A stretch of 64,000 bases of DNA from Saprospiraceae bacterium (GCA_041392805.1 JAWKLJ010000002.1:1503001-1567000); one strand, 5' to 3'. Positions 35,406-44,444 are shown, counted from the stretch's first letter. Notes: a model not told the origin generated them from the sequence alone. A program made the numbers and translations.

Positions 35406-36034
35406 AACAAGCCATGCAATTCGCCACGGACCAAATCGACCACCTTACCCAGGTCCTCCGGATTATTTTTAAAATCCAGGTCATCTACACTAATGACAAG
35501 CAATCGGCCCTCTTCATAGGTGCTGATCCAGGTTTCATAGCGTTCATTTAACCTTTTCAGGTAATCCAGGCTCATATTGCCCTCATAATCCCTACCTCTG
35601 GCCTGAATGTGAGAAACCAAGGTAGCAATGCTGGCTTTTAGATAGATCAGTAAATCCGGCGGTTGAATTTGGGAGGACATCGTTTTGAATAACTCAAAGT
35701 AGTTTTGGAAGTCCCTGGTGGACATGAGCCCCATATCGTGCAGGTTGGGCGCAAAGATATACGCATCCTCGTAAATGGTCCGGTCCTGGATAACCGTGGT
35801 ATCGCCATTTAGGATTTTAAGAATTTGTTGGTACCGGCTATTGAGGAAAAAAACTTGGAGATTAAAGGACCAACGCTGCATATCCATGTAAAAATCGCTG
35901 AGGTAAGGATTATTATCAGCAGATTCATAATGGACATCCCATCCGAAACTTTTACCTAGTTGTGTACAAAGGGTGGTCTTTCCAGCACCAATGTTCCCTG
36001 CGATGGCTATATGTTTGACTTTGGGTATTGACAT
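35402..36034 (-). CDS. Deoxynucleoside kinase
   Basis: This 210-residue P-loop kinase phosphorylates deoxynucleosides in nucleotide salvage. Visible are the P-loop AGNIGAGKTTLCTQLG (residues ~11-26), the DFYMDMQRWSFNLQVFFLNSR substrate region (as QRWSFNLQ), the ERS/DRS-like IQDRTIYEDAYIFA and the LID arginines RGRDYEGNMSLDYLKRLNERYE (as RGRDYE). It belongs to the dNK/dGK family common in this phylum. It is convergent with the small membrane-protein gene and shares four bases with it. Confidence 0.94.
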   Translation of the reverse strand: MSIPKVKHIAIAGNIGAGKTTLCTQLGKSFGWDVHYESADNNPYLSDFYMDMQRWSFNLQVFFLNSRYQQILKILNGDTTVIQDRTIYEDAYIFAPNLHDMGLMSTRDFQNYFELFKTMSSQIQPPDLLIYLKASIATLVSHIQARGRDYEGNMSLDYLKRLNERYETWISTYEEGRLLVISVDDLDFKNNPEDLGKVVDLVRGELHGLF

Positions 36035-36243
36035 GTTTTCTAAGTAATATTTTTTACTTTCACACGAAGGAAGGAAAATTAGGTCAGTCCAAATGCGCTC
36101 TCTTTACTATTTTCACTTCCAAACCGGCACGAAAATATAATTAATGCTGGAATTCTTGAATTTTTATGCCCCTAGATTATTTTCAAAATAGGGAAATCGG
36201 TAATTTGGCCGATGATTTTGTATCAAACTTCGATTTATTTGTT

Positions 36244-36537
36244 ATGAATGTAGATGAAAAGTTAATTTCACGACTAGCACATTTAGCCCGGCTAGAATTG
36301 TCTGGAGCGGAACGAGAAAAGATTCAGAAAGACTTGAATAATATCCTCGGAATGGTGGAAAAATTGAATGAATTGGATACTGCCTCGGTTGAGCCGCTTG
36401 TTTATGTTAGTGAACAACAAAATGTGCTTAGAGAAGATGTGGTGCAAAATCAATTAGCACGGGAAAGGGGCTTACAAAATGCGCCCAAGCAAAATGGTGA
36501 TTATTTTGTAGTACCAAAAGTGATTGACCTGAAGTAA
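36244..36537 (+). CDS. gatC: Asp-tRNA(Asn)/Glu-tRNA(Gln) amidotransferase subunit GatC
   Basis: GatC is the small stabilising subunit of the GatCAB complex that makes Gln-tRNA(Gln) or Asn-tRNA(Asn) by transamidation. Starting from the ATG at 36244 the product is 97 residues, the normal family length (MNVDEKLISRLAHLARLELS ... VPKVIDL). The open frame extends back to an ATG at 36166, which would add 26 unrelated residues. GatA and GatB are not in the window. An ABC transporter gene follows after 13 bp. Confidence 0.9.
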   Translation: MNVDEKLISRLAHLARLELSGAEREKIQKDLNNILGMVEKLNELDTASVEPLVYVSEQQNVLREDVVQNQLARERGLQNAPKQNGDYFVVPKVIDLK

Positions 36538-36550
36538 TAAAAAATAAATT

Positions 36551-37282
36551 ATGAATAATATTATTTCCGTTCGCGATCTCAAAAAGACTTACATCATGGG
36601 TAGCACCCATGTGCATGCGCTCAAGTCCATCACCCTGGATATTAAAGAAAATGAATATGTAGCTTTAATGGGGCCTTCTGGTTCAGGAAAATCCACTTTG
36701 ATGAATTTGTTGGGTTGTCTGGATTCTCCTTCCTCAGGAGATTACATTTTGAATGGCATCAATGTGAGTACCATGTCAGATGGTGATTTGGCGGAAGTAA
36801 GAAACAAAGAAATTGGCTTCGTTTTCCAGACCTTCAATTTATTACCTCGTTTATCTTCATTGGAGAATGTGGCTTTGCCATTGGTTTATGGGGGTGTGGC
36901 AAAAGCAGCAAGACTCAAAAGGGCTAATGAAGTATTGGAACAGGTAGGACTCGGTGATCGGGTGGACCACAAGCCCAATGAATTATCTGGAGGGCAGCGT
37001 CAAAGGGTGGCCATCGCCAGGGCTTTGGTCAATAATCCGTCCATCATTTTGGCGGATGAGCCAACGGGTAACTTGGATACCAAAACCTCACTGGAAATCA
37101 TGGAAATTCTGGAGAAAATTCACAAAGAAGGGAATACCGTCATTTTGGTAACCCACGAGCCTGATATTGCTGAACACGCCCATCGCATAATCCGATTGCG
37201 AGATGGTTTGGTTGAAAGTGATGTTCGAAATGAAAATATCGTAACGGTGTACGATCCAGAGCACCGCTACAATTTAAAATAA
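36551..37282 (+). CDS. LolD/MacB-type ABC transporter ATP-binding protein
   Basis: The 243-residue cytoplasmic ATPase belongs to the LolD/MacB/FtsE group that powers FtsX-like permeases. Walker A is GPSGSGKST (residues ~41-49), the Q-loop is FVFQTFNLLPRLS, the signature is LSGGQRQRVAIARAL, Walker B is IILADEPTGNLDT and the switch His is in VTHEPDIAEH. The permease is not adjacent; an FtsX-like permease without its own ATPase is found at 50.3-52.7 kb, but any pairing is speculation. It is followed by an intrinsic terminator. Confidence 0.93.
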   Translation: MNNIISVRDLKKTYIMGSTHVHALKSITLDIKENEYVALMGPSGSGKSTLMNLLGCLDSPSSGDYILNGINVSTMSDGDLAEVRNKEIGFVFQTFNLLPRLSSLENVALPLVYGGVAKAARLKRANEVLEQVGLGDRVDHKPNELSGGQRQRVAIARALVNNPSIILADEPTGNLDTKTSLEIMEILEKIHKEGNTVILVTHEPDIAEHAHRIIRLRDGLVESDVRNENIVTVYDPEHRYNLK

Positions 37283-37307
37283 AACAAGCCATTGGCTTGC
37301 CTCTTTT

Positions 37308-37350
37308 GCCCTTTCTAGGTGGTACAGGCCATTAGAAAGGGCATTTTTTA
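37308..37350 (+). terminator. Intrinsic terminator after the ABC ATPase gene
   Basis: GCCCTTTCTA (37308-37317) pairs perfectly with TAGAAAGGGC (37333-37342) and is followed by ATTTTTTA. The loop is 15 nt. It separates the ATPase gene from the adenosyltransferase gene. Confidence 0.8.
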
Positions 37351-37374
37351 TGGTACCTTTACCAAAAAAAGTGC

Positions 37375-37938
37375 ATGGCTTTTAAAATTTATACTAAAAC
37401 TGGAGACAAAGGTGAAACGGGCTTATTGGGTGGTCGTCGTTTACCTAAATACCATCTGCGCATAGATACTTATGGGACAGTCGATGAGTTGAATGCTTTT
37501 ATAGGACTGGTGAGCGACCATGTCCAGGACGAAAGGGCAGCAGTCGAGCTGAAAGCCATCCAAGATTTATTGTTTGTCATTGGTGCCAATCTGGCCGCTG
37601 ACCCAGAAAAAGGAGGCAACGTACCGGACCTAAAAGAAGCGGACATCCTCTTTTTGGAGGAGGCTATCGATCAAATGGAGACCGCTTTACCTGCCCTCAA
37701 GCACTTCATCCTGCCAGGGGGGCACCCAGCTGTTTCTTTTTGCCACGTAGCGCGTTGTGTTTGCCGCCGGGCCGAACGCTTGGTCGTCGCTTTAGCCGCC
37801 GAAGAAGTTGTACTGGACTTAATTATTCGCTATCTTAATCGCTTATCTGATTATCTCTTTGTTTTAGCAAGGAAGGTGGGACATGATTTGGGTATCCCAG
37901 AGCGAAAATGGGAACCAAGGAAAGCAGAGAAGGAATGA
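37375..37938 (+). CDS. Cob(I)yrinic acid a,c-diamide adenosyltransferase, PduO type
   Basis: The 187-residue enzyme transfers the adenosyl group of ATP to cobalt, making adenosylcobalamin. PduO/MMAB markers are KIYTKTGDKGETGLLGGRR (as YTKTGDKGETGLLGG, ATP-binding), YGTVDELNAFIGL (residues ~44-56), FILPGGHPAVSFCHVARCVCRRAER (as ILPGG and CRRAER) and LNRLSDYLFVLAR near the end. No cobalamin riboswitch or other cobalamin gene is seen nearby. The HD-domain membrane protein gene follows after 17 bp, probably co-transcribed. Confidence 0.94.
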   Translation: MAFKIYTKTGDKGETGLLGGRRLPKYHLRIDTYGTVDELNAFIGLVSDHVQDERAAVELKAIQDLLFVIGANLAADPEKGGNVPDLKEADILFLEEAIDQMETALPALKHFILPGGHPAVSFCHVARCVCRRAERLVVALAAEEVVLDLIIRYLNRLSDYLFVLARKVGHDLGIPERKWEPRKAEKE

Positions 37939-37955
37939 GTTCTAAATAAAAAAAT

Positions 37956-40058
37956 ATGGAAAATGTAGCCGATAATACCCTTAATAGTTCTAGATGGAAA
38001 GGGATTTTACGCTATCTGCTGGTTGCGGCGGTAGTGGCTTTTATCAGCTTTTTATTTCCCAATAATGTAAAATTCAAATACGAATTTGAGGTCAGGCAGT
38101 CTTGGCGATACGATGACCTGAATGCCCCTTTTGACTTTGCCATATTAAAGACAGCACAAGAACTGGAAGCCCAGCAAGCGGCGCTTGATGCCAATTTTTC
38201 GCCTTATTTTTCCATCAATCCCCAAGTGGCCAAACAAGCAAAGAGCAATTTTGAAACTTCTTTTAATGAATTAAAGGAAGATGCCATCAATGGGGATTTA
38301 TTTCAGGATGTCAAGCGTCGGCCTAATGATTATTTTGCCTATGGGCAGCAATTCTTACACAAAATATACGAACGGGGTATCATCGAGTTGGATAGTACCT
38401 ACGAGCAGAAAGGCCAGGATTTTGTCGTGAACATCGTCAACGGAAATACCACCTATTTGCAGACCCTGGGCAATCTTTACACGGTTGCTTCGGCTAAAGA
38501 TTTGCTCAGCGACTCCTTGCCATATAGCCCACTAAAAGAACCGGAGTTTTTGTTTCCCATATTGCAGCAAAACGTACAAAGCAATCTATTTTATAATGAC
38601 ACCCTTTCGCTAAAATTTAGGGCCGATCTGCTGAATGAGGTTTCCGGCACCCGTGGAATGGTGAAAAAGGGTGACCTGATTATTCCCAAAGACGGAATTA
38701 TTACCGAGGATATCTTTCAAAAACTGGTTTCCTATAAAAAAGCCTATGAAGAGGAAGTAACGGAGAAAAAATCCCATTGGATGGTTTTTGCCGGTTATTT
38801 CCTGTTGACGGGTATTATCGCTGGTATTTTTTTATTGTACCTGAAATTTTACGCCAATCGGATTTTCCATAACCTTGGTGAGTTGACCTTCTTTTTTATC
38901 TGGTTGGTTATTTATAGTTACCTGGTATTTTTGGTTGAGCAAGTCGGGGGTTTAAGCGCCTATCTGATCCCTTTTTGTATCATCCCTATTGTAATCAATA
39001 CCTTTTACAATGAGCAGTTGGCCCTATTCACCCATATCATAGTGGTTTTGATTGCGAGTTTTTTGTCCTCCTTGGGCTATGAGTTTACCTTTTTGCAAAT
39101 TTTAGCGGGGATTGTGGTGCTTTTGGGGAAAATAAACACCCAGGATTGGTCTCGTTTTTTTTACTCCATGTTGTTTTTGTTCCTCAGTTATGGCCTCGGA
39201 TACCTGGGCTTGTCGCTGATTCAGGAAGGGGGACTGCAAACCATTGATTGGTCAGTTTATTCCTGGATTTCCTTTAATGTACTCTTTACCCTATTGGCCT
39301 TTCCGCTGGTTCCCCTTTTAGAACGCATATTTAGCTTTTTCACCTCCCCCTTAACCCTCATGGAGTTATCGGATTTAAATAAACCCTTGCTTCGGGATTT
39401 GGCTTTGAATGCCCCCGGAACCTTACAGCACTCCCTGCAAGTCGCCAATTTATCGGAAGCGGCAGCCCGGAAAGTAGGGGCTAATCCGCTTTTGGTAAAA
39501 GTAGCAGCGCTCTACCATGATATAGGCAAAACGATCAATCCTGGCTTTTTTATCGAAAACCAAAGCGGCAAAAACCCCCATGATGATATTTCAGATTTGG
39601 AAAGCGCTAAAATCATCATTGGGCATGTTGCAGAAGGCTTGAAAATGGCGAACAAAGCCAAGCTCCCACAGGTGTTGATCGATTTTATTCGGACCCACCA
39701 CGGCACAACGAAAGTCGCCTACTTCTATCGCAAGCATTTGGAGGCCCACCCTAAGCATGATTTTGATGAAACCCTGTTCAACTATCCCGGGCCTTTGCCC
39801 AAAAGCAAGGAGGAAACCATCCTGATGATGGCCGACTCCATCGAAGCGGCCTGTAAAAGCCTGAAAAATCCCACCGAAGCCTCCTTAATGAGCCTGATCG
39901 ATAAGGTGATAGAAGGTAAGATCACCCACGGGCAGCTGGATGAATCGGAGATGAATTTCAAGGAATTAGAAGTCTGTAGAACGGTGTTTAAACAAGTAAT
40001 GAAGTCCGTTCACCATGTTCGAATTGAATACCCCGAAGAAAAAAAAGAAGAAAATTAA
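37956..40058 (+). CDS. 7TMR-HD membrane phosphodiesterase (PgpH/YqfF-like)
   Basis: The 700-residue protein has an N-terminal helix (~20-35), a large extracytoplasmic 7TMR-HD region (~45-265), seven membrane helices (~270-465) and a cytoplasmic HD domain (~490-690). The HD domain contains HSLQVANLSEAAARKVGAN (as HSLQVANLSE), the HD doublet in VAALYHDIGK, IIGHVAEGLKMA and IRTHHGTTKVAYFYRK (as HHGTTK), plus MADSIEAACKSL. This matches PgpH, which hydrolyses cyclic di-AMP, so it probably adjusts that second messenger in response to an outside signal. A palindromic repeat begins directly after the stop codon. Confidence 0.92.
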   Translation: MENVADNTLNSSRWKGILRYLLVAAVVAFISFLFPNNVKFKYEFEVRQSWRYDDLNAPFDFAILKTAQELEAQQAALDANFSPYFSINPQVAKQAKSNFETSFNELKEDAINGDLFQDVKRRPNDYFAYGQQFLHKIYERGIIELDSTYEQKGQDFVVNIVNGNTTYLQTLGNLYTVASAKDLLSDSLPYSPLKEPEFLFPILQQNVQSNLFYNDTLSLKFRADLLNEVSGTRGMVKKGDLIIPKDGIITEDIFQKLVSYKKAYEEEVTEKKSHWMVFAGYFLLTGIIAGIFLLYLKFYANRIFHNLGELTFFFIWLVIYSYLVFLVEQVGGLSAYLIPFCIIPIVINTFYNEQLALFTHIIVVLIASFLSSLGYEFTFLQILAGIVVLLGKINTQDWSRFFYSMLFLFLSYGLGYLGLSLIQEGGLQTIDWSVYSWISFNVLFTLLAFPLVPLLERIFSFFTSPLTLMELSDLNKPLLRDLALNAPGTLQHSLQVANLSEAAARKVGANPLLVKVAALYHDIGKTINPGFFIENQSGKNPHDDISDLESAKIIIGHVAEGLKMANKAKLPQVLIDFIRTHHGTTKVAYFYRKHLEAHPKHDFDETLFNYPGPLPKSKEETILMMADSIEAACKSLKNPTEASLMSLIDKVIEGKITHGQLDESEMNFKELEVCRTVFKQVMKSVHHVRIEYPEEKKEEN

Positions 40059-40166
40059 CCTTCTTTGACAATTTTTGCGGTCAAGTGAAGACTCTTAGCG
40101 GAGGAGCAAGGAAGCTGAGCCTTTTGCTTTCCTTTGACTCAAAAGCGCGTAAATGGTCAGAGAACC
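40059..40166 (+). repeat. Palindromic CCTTCT...AGAACC element, copy 3
   Basis: The 108-bp element starts at the base after the phosphodiesterase stop codon: CCTTCTTTGACAATTTTTGC ... TGGTCAGAGAACC. Its interior (GGTCAAGTGAA ... GGAAGCTGAGCCTTTTGCTTTC) matches the reverse complement of the copy at 42970, so these two are closely related and in opposite orientation. It ends 12 bp before the VF530 start codon. Confidence 0.75.
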
Positions 40167-40178
40167 AAAATTAACGAT

Positions 40179-40418
40179 ATGAAGAAAACAGGTCAAGATA
40201 CAAGCAAGCAGCAACCCAATAACCCATTGCATGGGGTTAAGCTGGCTGACATATTGGAATACCTGGTCGCTACTTATGGGTGGGATAAGTTGGGCGAAAA
40301 GATTGACATCCGTTGTTTCAAAATCAACCCCTCTATTAATTCGAGCCTTAAGTTCCTAAGGGCCACCCCTTGGGCCAGGGCAAAAGTCGAGGACTTATAC
40401 CTGCGGACGATTAAGTAA
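40179..40418 (+). CDS. VF530-family (DUF2132) DNA-binding protein
   Basis: A 79-residue protein from the ATG at 40179 (the frame opens at a TTG at 40134 within a repeat). The VF530 signature is clear: NPLHGVKLADILEYLVATYGWDKLG, then INIRCF-like IDIRCFKINPSINSSLKFLRATPWARAKVEDLY (as KFLRKTPWAR-like KFLRATPWAR). The family is a small helical fold reported to bind DNA; the biological role is unknown. It abuts the convergent membrane-protein gene with no intergenic base. Confidence 0.93.
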   Translation: MKKTGQDTSKQQPNNPLHGVKLADILEYLVATYGWDKLGEKIDIRCFKINPSINSSLKFLRATPWARAKVEDLYLRTIK

Positions 40419-40991
40419 TCAAGCTTGTTGAGAATGCGGAGCACTTCTTTTGGCAACAAACCATTCGTACACACCAAAGAGGACGGCACTGTAGATCAAA
40501 TTCCCTGCTAAAGTGTTTCGAAAAAAGGGAAGGCCAGCAATATAGCTTTGCAGTAATCCGTTAAAGTCCTTAGTATAAATCGGATCAGCGAGCATGGCGG
40601 TGAAATTGGTAACCAGGAAAAACAAAATGGCTGCCAAAGTAGCTGTACCAACCAAGCGGAAAGTGCTAATCTTTTTTAGCATGAACCAACCCAAGACAAC
40701 GATCATACCCAGGCAAAGGTAACCGATGGGATTGCCCACCCACGAAAAACCATGATAATATTCAGGAAATTGCTTGGCATAGATGAGGTTGTCCAAAAAC
40801 AGGTCACTGATCCACCAAGCAGCCAGCGGTATCAGGAAAGCCAGGTACTTTTTGGAAAAATAAGCGGCGCCAAACAAGGCAATAGCTCCCATTGGCGTAA
40901 AATTGGGGGGATGTGGAATAAAACGACTTAAAGCGACTAAAAAAATCATTAAAATAATGATGCCAGTCTGTAGGTTTAATTTATTCTTCAT
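40419..40991 (-). CDS. DUF6580-family membrane protein
   Basis: The 190-residue integral membrane protein has about five helices, starting with MKNKLNLQTGIIILMIFLVA and then RFIPHPPNFTPMGAIALFGAAYF, the family's conserved N-terminal motif (as HPPNFTPMGAIALFG). FLVTNFTAMLA and AGLPFFRNTLAGNLIYSAVLFG follow (as GLPFFRNTLAGN). The layout resembles substrate-binding subunits of vitamin transporters, a link that is only suggestive. The frame opens at 41027, and the ATG at 40991 removes 12 hydrophilic residues. It shares a divergent promoter region with the M1 peptidase gene. Confidence 0.85.
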   Translation of the reverse strand: MKNKLNLQTGIIILMIFLVALSRFIPHPPNFTPMGAIALFGAAYFSKKYLAFLIPLAAWWISDLFLDNLIYAKQFPEYYHGFSWVGNPIGYLCLGMIVVLGWFMLKKISTFRLVGTATLAAILFFLVTNFTAMLADPIYTKDFNGLLQSYIAGLPFFRNTLAGNLIYSAVLFGVYEWFVAKRSAPHSQQA

Positions 40992-41106
40992 ATCAAAGAT
41001 TAGATGATGCGCTGCAAAAATAACCAAAATATTATTTGTAGTTTAGCGGCCATAGTATAAAAGCTTTTATAAACAGGTAAAACCCTGCTGGCCAAATCAT
41101 TAATTT

Positions 41107-42963
41107 ATGAACTTTTTCAAATTACACTCAACTATTATCCTACTATTAGGGATTTCATCACTTGGAATAGCTCAAGCTGATAGATGGCAACAAAAGGTTG
41201 AGTATCAAATGAATATTGATTTCGATGTAAAATCGCATCGATTCACAGGAGAACAAACACTTACCTACTACAACAACTCTCCAGACATTTTAGATCGCAT
41301 TTTTTACCATTTATATTTTAATGCTTTTCAGCCAGGTAGTATGATGGATGTGCGTTCTCAAACGATATCAGATCCAGATCCTAGGGTTGGTAATCGGATT
41401 GGGAACCTGACGGCGGACCAAATTGGATACCATAAGGTTTTATCACTCACCCAGGATGGCCAACCTGTAAGTTTCGAAGTGGTCGGCACTATTCTTGAGG
41501 TAAACTTGGCGCAGCCAATCAAAGCCAATTCTAAAACCGTACTGAAAATGAAATTTGAATCTCAAGTGCCGGTTCAAATTCGCCGTTCAGGTAGGGATAA
41601 TGATGAAGGCATTGCTTATTCGATGGCGCAATGGTACCCCAAGTTGTGTGAATACGACTACCAAGGCTGGCATGCCAATCCATATATTGGTCGTGAATTT
41701 TATGGCGTTTGGGGTGATTTTGATGTGACCATTTCTATTGATAAAGATTATCTGCTGGGAGGGACAGGATATCTACAAAACCCGCAAGAGATAGGCTATG
41801 GTTATGAAGCACCAGGGACGAAAGTGACCCAGAAAGGGAAAAAATTAAAGTGGCATTTTGTAGCACCCAATGTGCATGATTTTTTATGGGCGGCGGATCC
41901 CGATTACACCCATGATAAGCTAGAGCGGGCAGATGGCCTGGTTTTGCATTTCTATTATCAAAAGAATGACCAAACGGAGGATGCCTGGGCACGGTTGCCA
42001 AAGGTAATGGACAAAGCCTTTGATTATATTAATGCCCATTTCGGCCAATATCCGTATAAGCAATATTCCTTTATACAAGGAGGAGATGGCGGGATGGAGT
42101 ATCCGATGGCGACCCTGATTACAGGCGAGCGGTCTTTTCCAAGTTTGGTGGGCGTATCCATCCATGAATTGATGCATAGTTGGTACCAGATGATCCTTGG
42201 AACCAATGAAAGCCTCTATCCATGGATGGATGAAGGGTTTACTTCTTATGCGTCCACTGAAATAACCAATTTCCTGAGAAAAGAGGGTGTTATGCCTGGT
42301 AATGCATCTGACTACCCACATGCCAGATCGGCGATAGGTTTTGCCAATTTCGCCTTGAGTGGTATGGAGGAGCCGATGAGTACTCATTCTGATCATTATG
42401 TAACCAATAGAGCTTATGGAACAGCAGCCTATACCAAGGGGAGTTTGTTTCTCAGTCAGTTGGGTTACATTATTGGAGAAAAAGCCCTGGCAAAAACTTT
42501 GTTGGATTATTTTGAGACCTGGAAATTTAAGCACCCGAATGCCAACGATTTTATTCGAATAGCAGAAAAAGTGTCGGGCCTGGAGTTAGATTGGTACAAA
42601 GAATATATGGTCAATACGACACATGTAGCGGATTATGGGATCAAAGAAGTCGTAGCAAATGATCGTGGTACTACTGTGAGTTTGGAGAAAATAGGTTATA
42701 TGCCAATGCCACTCGATGTGGTTGTTACGTATGTGGACGGCAAGCAGGAATTGTACAATATTCCGCTTCGAATGATGCGTGGTAACAAGCCTGCGGAAAG
42801 TGACAAGGTAACCCAAAAGGTCATAGCGGACTGGCCTTGGACAAACCCGAGCTATTCTTTCGAATTAGCAGTGGGAATGGACCAAATAAAAAGTATAGCG
42901 ATTGACCCTACGGGTAGAATGGTTGATGTGAACAGAGCAAATAATATTTACCCCAAACCATAA
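41107..42963 (+). CDS. M1-family zinc metallopeptidase, secreted
   Basis: A 618-residue exported aminopeptidase-like enzyme with a signal peptide (residues ~1-22). The zinc site is HELMH (353-357) with the third ligand E376 in WMDEGFTSYA, which gives the standard HExxH-x18-E spacing. The GAMEN-like exopeptidase loop reads GGMEYPMA (328-335). A ~200-residue beta-rich N-terminal domain and a short C-terminal beta domain complete it. It probably trims peptides in the periplasm or outside the cell. No T9SS sorting domain is present. A palindromic element follows 6 bp after the stop. Confidence 0.93.
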   Translation: MNFFKLHSTIILLLGISSLGIAQADRWQQKVEYQMNIDFDVKSHRFTGEQTLTYYNNSPDILDRIFYHLYFNAFQPGSMMDVRSQTISDPDPRVGNRIGNLTADQIGYHKVLSLTQDGQPVSFEVVGTILEVNLAQPIKANSKTVLKMKFESQVPVQIRRSGRDNDEGIAYSMAQWYPKLCEYDYQGWHANPYIGREFYGVWGDFDVTISIDKDYLLGGTGYLQNPQEIGYGYEAPGTKVTQKGKKLKWHFVAPNVHDFLWAADPDYTHDKLERADGLVLHFYYQKNDQTEDAWARLPKVMDKAFDYINAHFGQYPYKQYSFIQGGDGGMEYPMATLITGERSFPSLVGVSIHELMHSWYQMILGTNESLYPWMDEGFTSYASTEITNFLRKEGVMPGNASDYPHARSAIGFANFALSGMEEPMSTHSDHYVTNRAYGTAAYTKGSLFLSQLGYIIGEKALAKTLLDYFETWKFKHPNANDFIRIAEKVSGLELDWYKEYMVNTTHVADYGIKEVVANDRGTTVSLEKIGYMPMPLDVVVTYVDGKQELYNIPLRMMRGNKPAESDKVTQKVIADWPWTNPSYSFELAVGMDQIKSIAIDPTGRMVDVNRANNIYPKP

Positions 42964-42969
42964 GAAATA

Positions 42970-43080
42970 GGTTCTCTGACAATTTCTGTGTTCCGGAGTC
43001 AATTGAAAGCAAAAGACACAGCTTCCTCTGGTCGCTTTAGCCTTTCACTTTCACTTGACCACAAAAATTGTCAGAGAAGG
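42970..43080 (-). repeat. Palindromic CCTTCT...AGAACC element, copy 4
   Basis: On the + strand this reads GGTTCTCTGACAATTTCTGTG ... CACAAAAATTGTCAGAGAAGG (ends only). The reverse complement matches the element at 40059 through GGTCAAGTGAA, GGAAGCTG-G-CTTTTGCTTTC and TTGACTC, over ~110 bp. It lies just after the M1 peptidase stop codon. Confidence 0.75.
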
Positions 43081-43108
43081 AAGAAATAATCATCTTAAGC
43101 TGGGTATA

Positions 43109-43199
43109 GATCAATAAAAAATCTTGTGTGGAAACTATTTTTTCGAGTCTTATTGATCCGTAAAAGGCAGTTTCCTTATGCCTATGATAGGCAAAGGAA
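43109..43199 (+). promoter_or_regulatory. Two stem-loops upstream of the glycosyltransferase pair
   Basis: GATCAATAA (43109-43117) pairs perfectly with TTATTGATC (43150-43158). TTCCTT-AT-GCCTA (43172-43184) pairs with TAGGC-A-AAGGAA (43188-43199) around a TGA loop. The second ends 25 bp before the ATG, where it could affect translation. Whether both are transcribed is unknown. Confidence 0.4.
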
Positions 43200-43223
43200 G
43201 CATTATGCCCAAAACTTAAATGC

Positions 43224-44444
43224 ATGAAAATACTTCAACTCTGCAAGAAGTTTCCCTATCCATTAAAAGATGGAGAATCCATTGCGGTAAACAGCTTAAG
43301 TAAAGCCCTCTGTGAGCTAGGGTGTGAAATCACCCTTTTGGCTATGAACACTAAAAAGCATTATTTTCAGGGCGACGCACAGCTGGTTCCTGAAGAGATA
43401 CAACACTACGCAGCAATTCATAGCGTGGTTGTCGATAATAGGGTCAAGCTATTAGATGCCTTTTCCAACCTGTTTTCGGATGATTCCTACCATATTTCGA
43501 GGTTTATTTCCCTATCCTTTAAAGCCAAATTGGCGCAATTGCTAAAGGAGAAAGAATATGATATTATTCAACTGGAGACACCCTATTTAGCCCCCTATAT
43601 CCCTTTGATCCGGCAATACACCGAAGCGCCCATTGCCATGAGGGCCCACAATGTGGAACACGAAATCTGGCAGCGAATTACCCAAAATACGTCCTTCTTC
43701 CTGAAAAAGTGGTACCTCAACCATTTGACAAAAAAACTCAAGGATTACGAATTAGCTCAACTGTCTTATTATGATCTTTTGATCGCTATAACCCAAAGAG
43801 ACTTAAATACTTTTCGTGCTTTAGGCTTTAAAAAACAAGGTATTGTCATACCCATAGGATTGGAAATGGAACAATACCAAACCCGCTTTAGCAGTTTCGA
43901 ACAGCCATTGTCGATTAGTTTTATTGGTGCTTTGGATTGGATGCCAAATCAAGAAGGAATCAAATGGTTTTTGGAAAAAGTTTGGGCTAAAGCTTCCAAG
44001 AAAATGCCAAATGTCAAACTTCATGTCGCTGGGCGAAACACCCCAGATTGGCTCAGCAAAATGAAGCAAAAAAGCATAGTAGTGCACGGTGAAGTACCCA
44101 ATGCAATTGATTTTATCAATGCACATAGTGTAATGGTTGTTCCACTCTTGTCGGGGAGTGGGATGCGTGCTAAAATACTAGAGGGGATGGCGCTAGGTAA
44201 AGTAGTTATTACTACAAGTTTGGGATTAGAAGGAATACCTGCCAAACATGGTCGGCAGGTGTTGATAGCCGATACACCAGAAGCATTTGTCAAACAATTG
44301 GTATTTTGTGCCCAGCAACCATCTCGGCAATTGTTACAAATTGGGCTACAAGCCCAGGAATTCACACAAAAAAATTACGATAGTCTGGAAACAGCCGATT
44401 CCTTGCTGAAAACTTACCAGCAACTCACGGTTGGCGTGCTTTGA
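43224..44444 (+). CDS. Glycosyltransferase family 4-like protein
   Basis: A 406-residue GT-B enzyme, predicted to add a sugar from a nucleotide-sugar donor to a lipid-linked or surface glycan. It shows the N-terminal KKFPYPLKDGESIAVNSLSKAL (as FPYPLKDGESIAV), a central linker, and the donor-binding half with IVIPIGLEMEQY, SFIGALDWMPNQEGIKWFL, VKLHVAGRNTPDWL and VPLLSGSGMRAKILEGMALGKVVITTSLGLEGI (as SGSGMRAKILEGMALG), where the glutamate is the usual nucleotide-ribose contact. Its TGA stop overlaps the ATG of the next glycosyltransferase gene, so the two are translationally coupled. Confidence 0.92.
   Translation: MKILQLCKKFPYPLKDGESIAVNSLSKALCELGCEITLLAMNTKKHYFQGDAQLVPEEIQHYAAIHSVVVDNRVKLLDAFSNLFSDDSYHISRFISLSFKAKLAQLLKEKEYDIIQLETPYLAPYIPLIRQYTEAPIAMRAHNVEHEIWQRITQNTSFFLKKWYLNHLTKKLKDYELAQLSYYDLLIAITQRDLNTFRALGFKKQGIVIPIGLEMEQYQTRFSSFEQPLSISFIGALDWMPNQEGIKWFLEKVWAKASKKMPNVKLHVAGRNTPDWLSKMKQKSIVVHGEVPNAIDFINAHSVMVVPLLSGSGMRAKILEGMALGKVVITTSLGLEGIPAKHGRQVLIADTPEAFVKQLVFCAQQPSRQLLQIGLQAQEFTQKNYDSLETADSLLKTYQQLTVGVL

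Noticed and set aside
37283..37374. Cobalamin riboswitch before the adenosyltransferase gene
   Set aside because: The gap is only 92 bp and is explained by an intrinsic terminator; the conserved cobalamin-box sequence is not seen.
41920..42534. A 204-codon minus-strand ORF inside the M1 peptidase gene
   Set aside because: It is antisense to the zinc-site region of a well-supported enzyme gene; no independent evidence.
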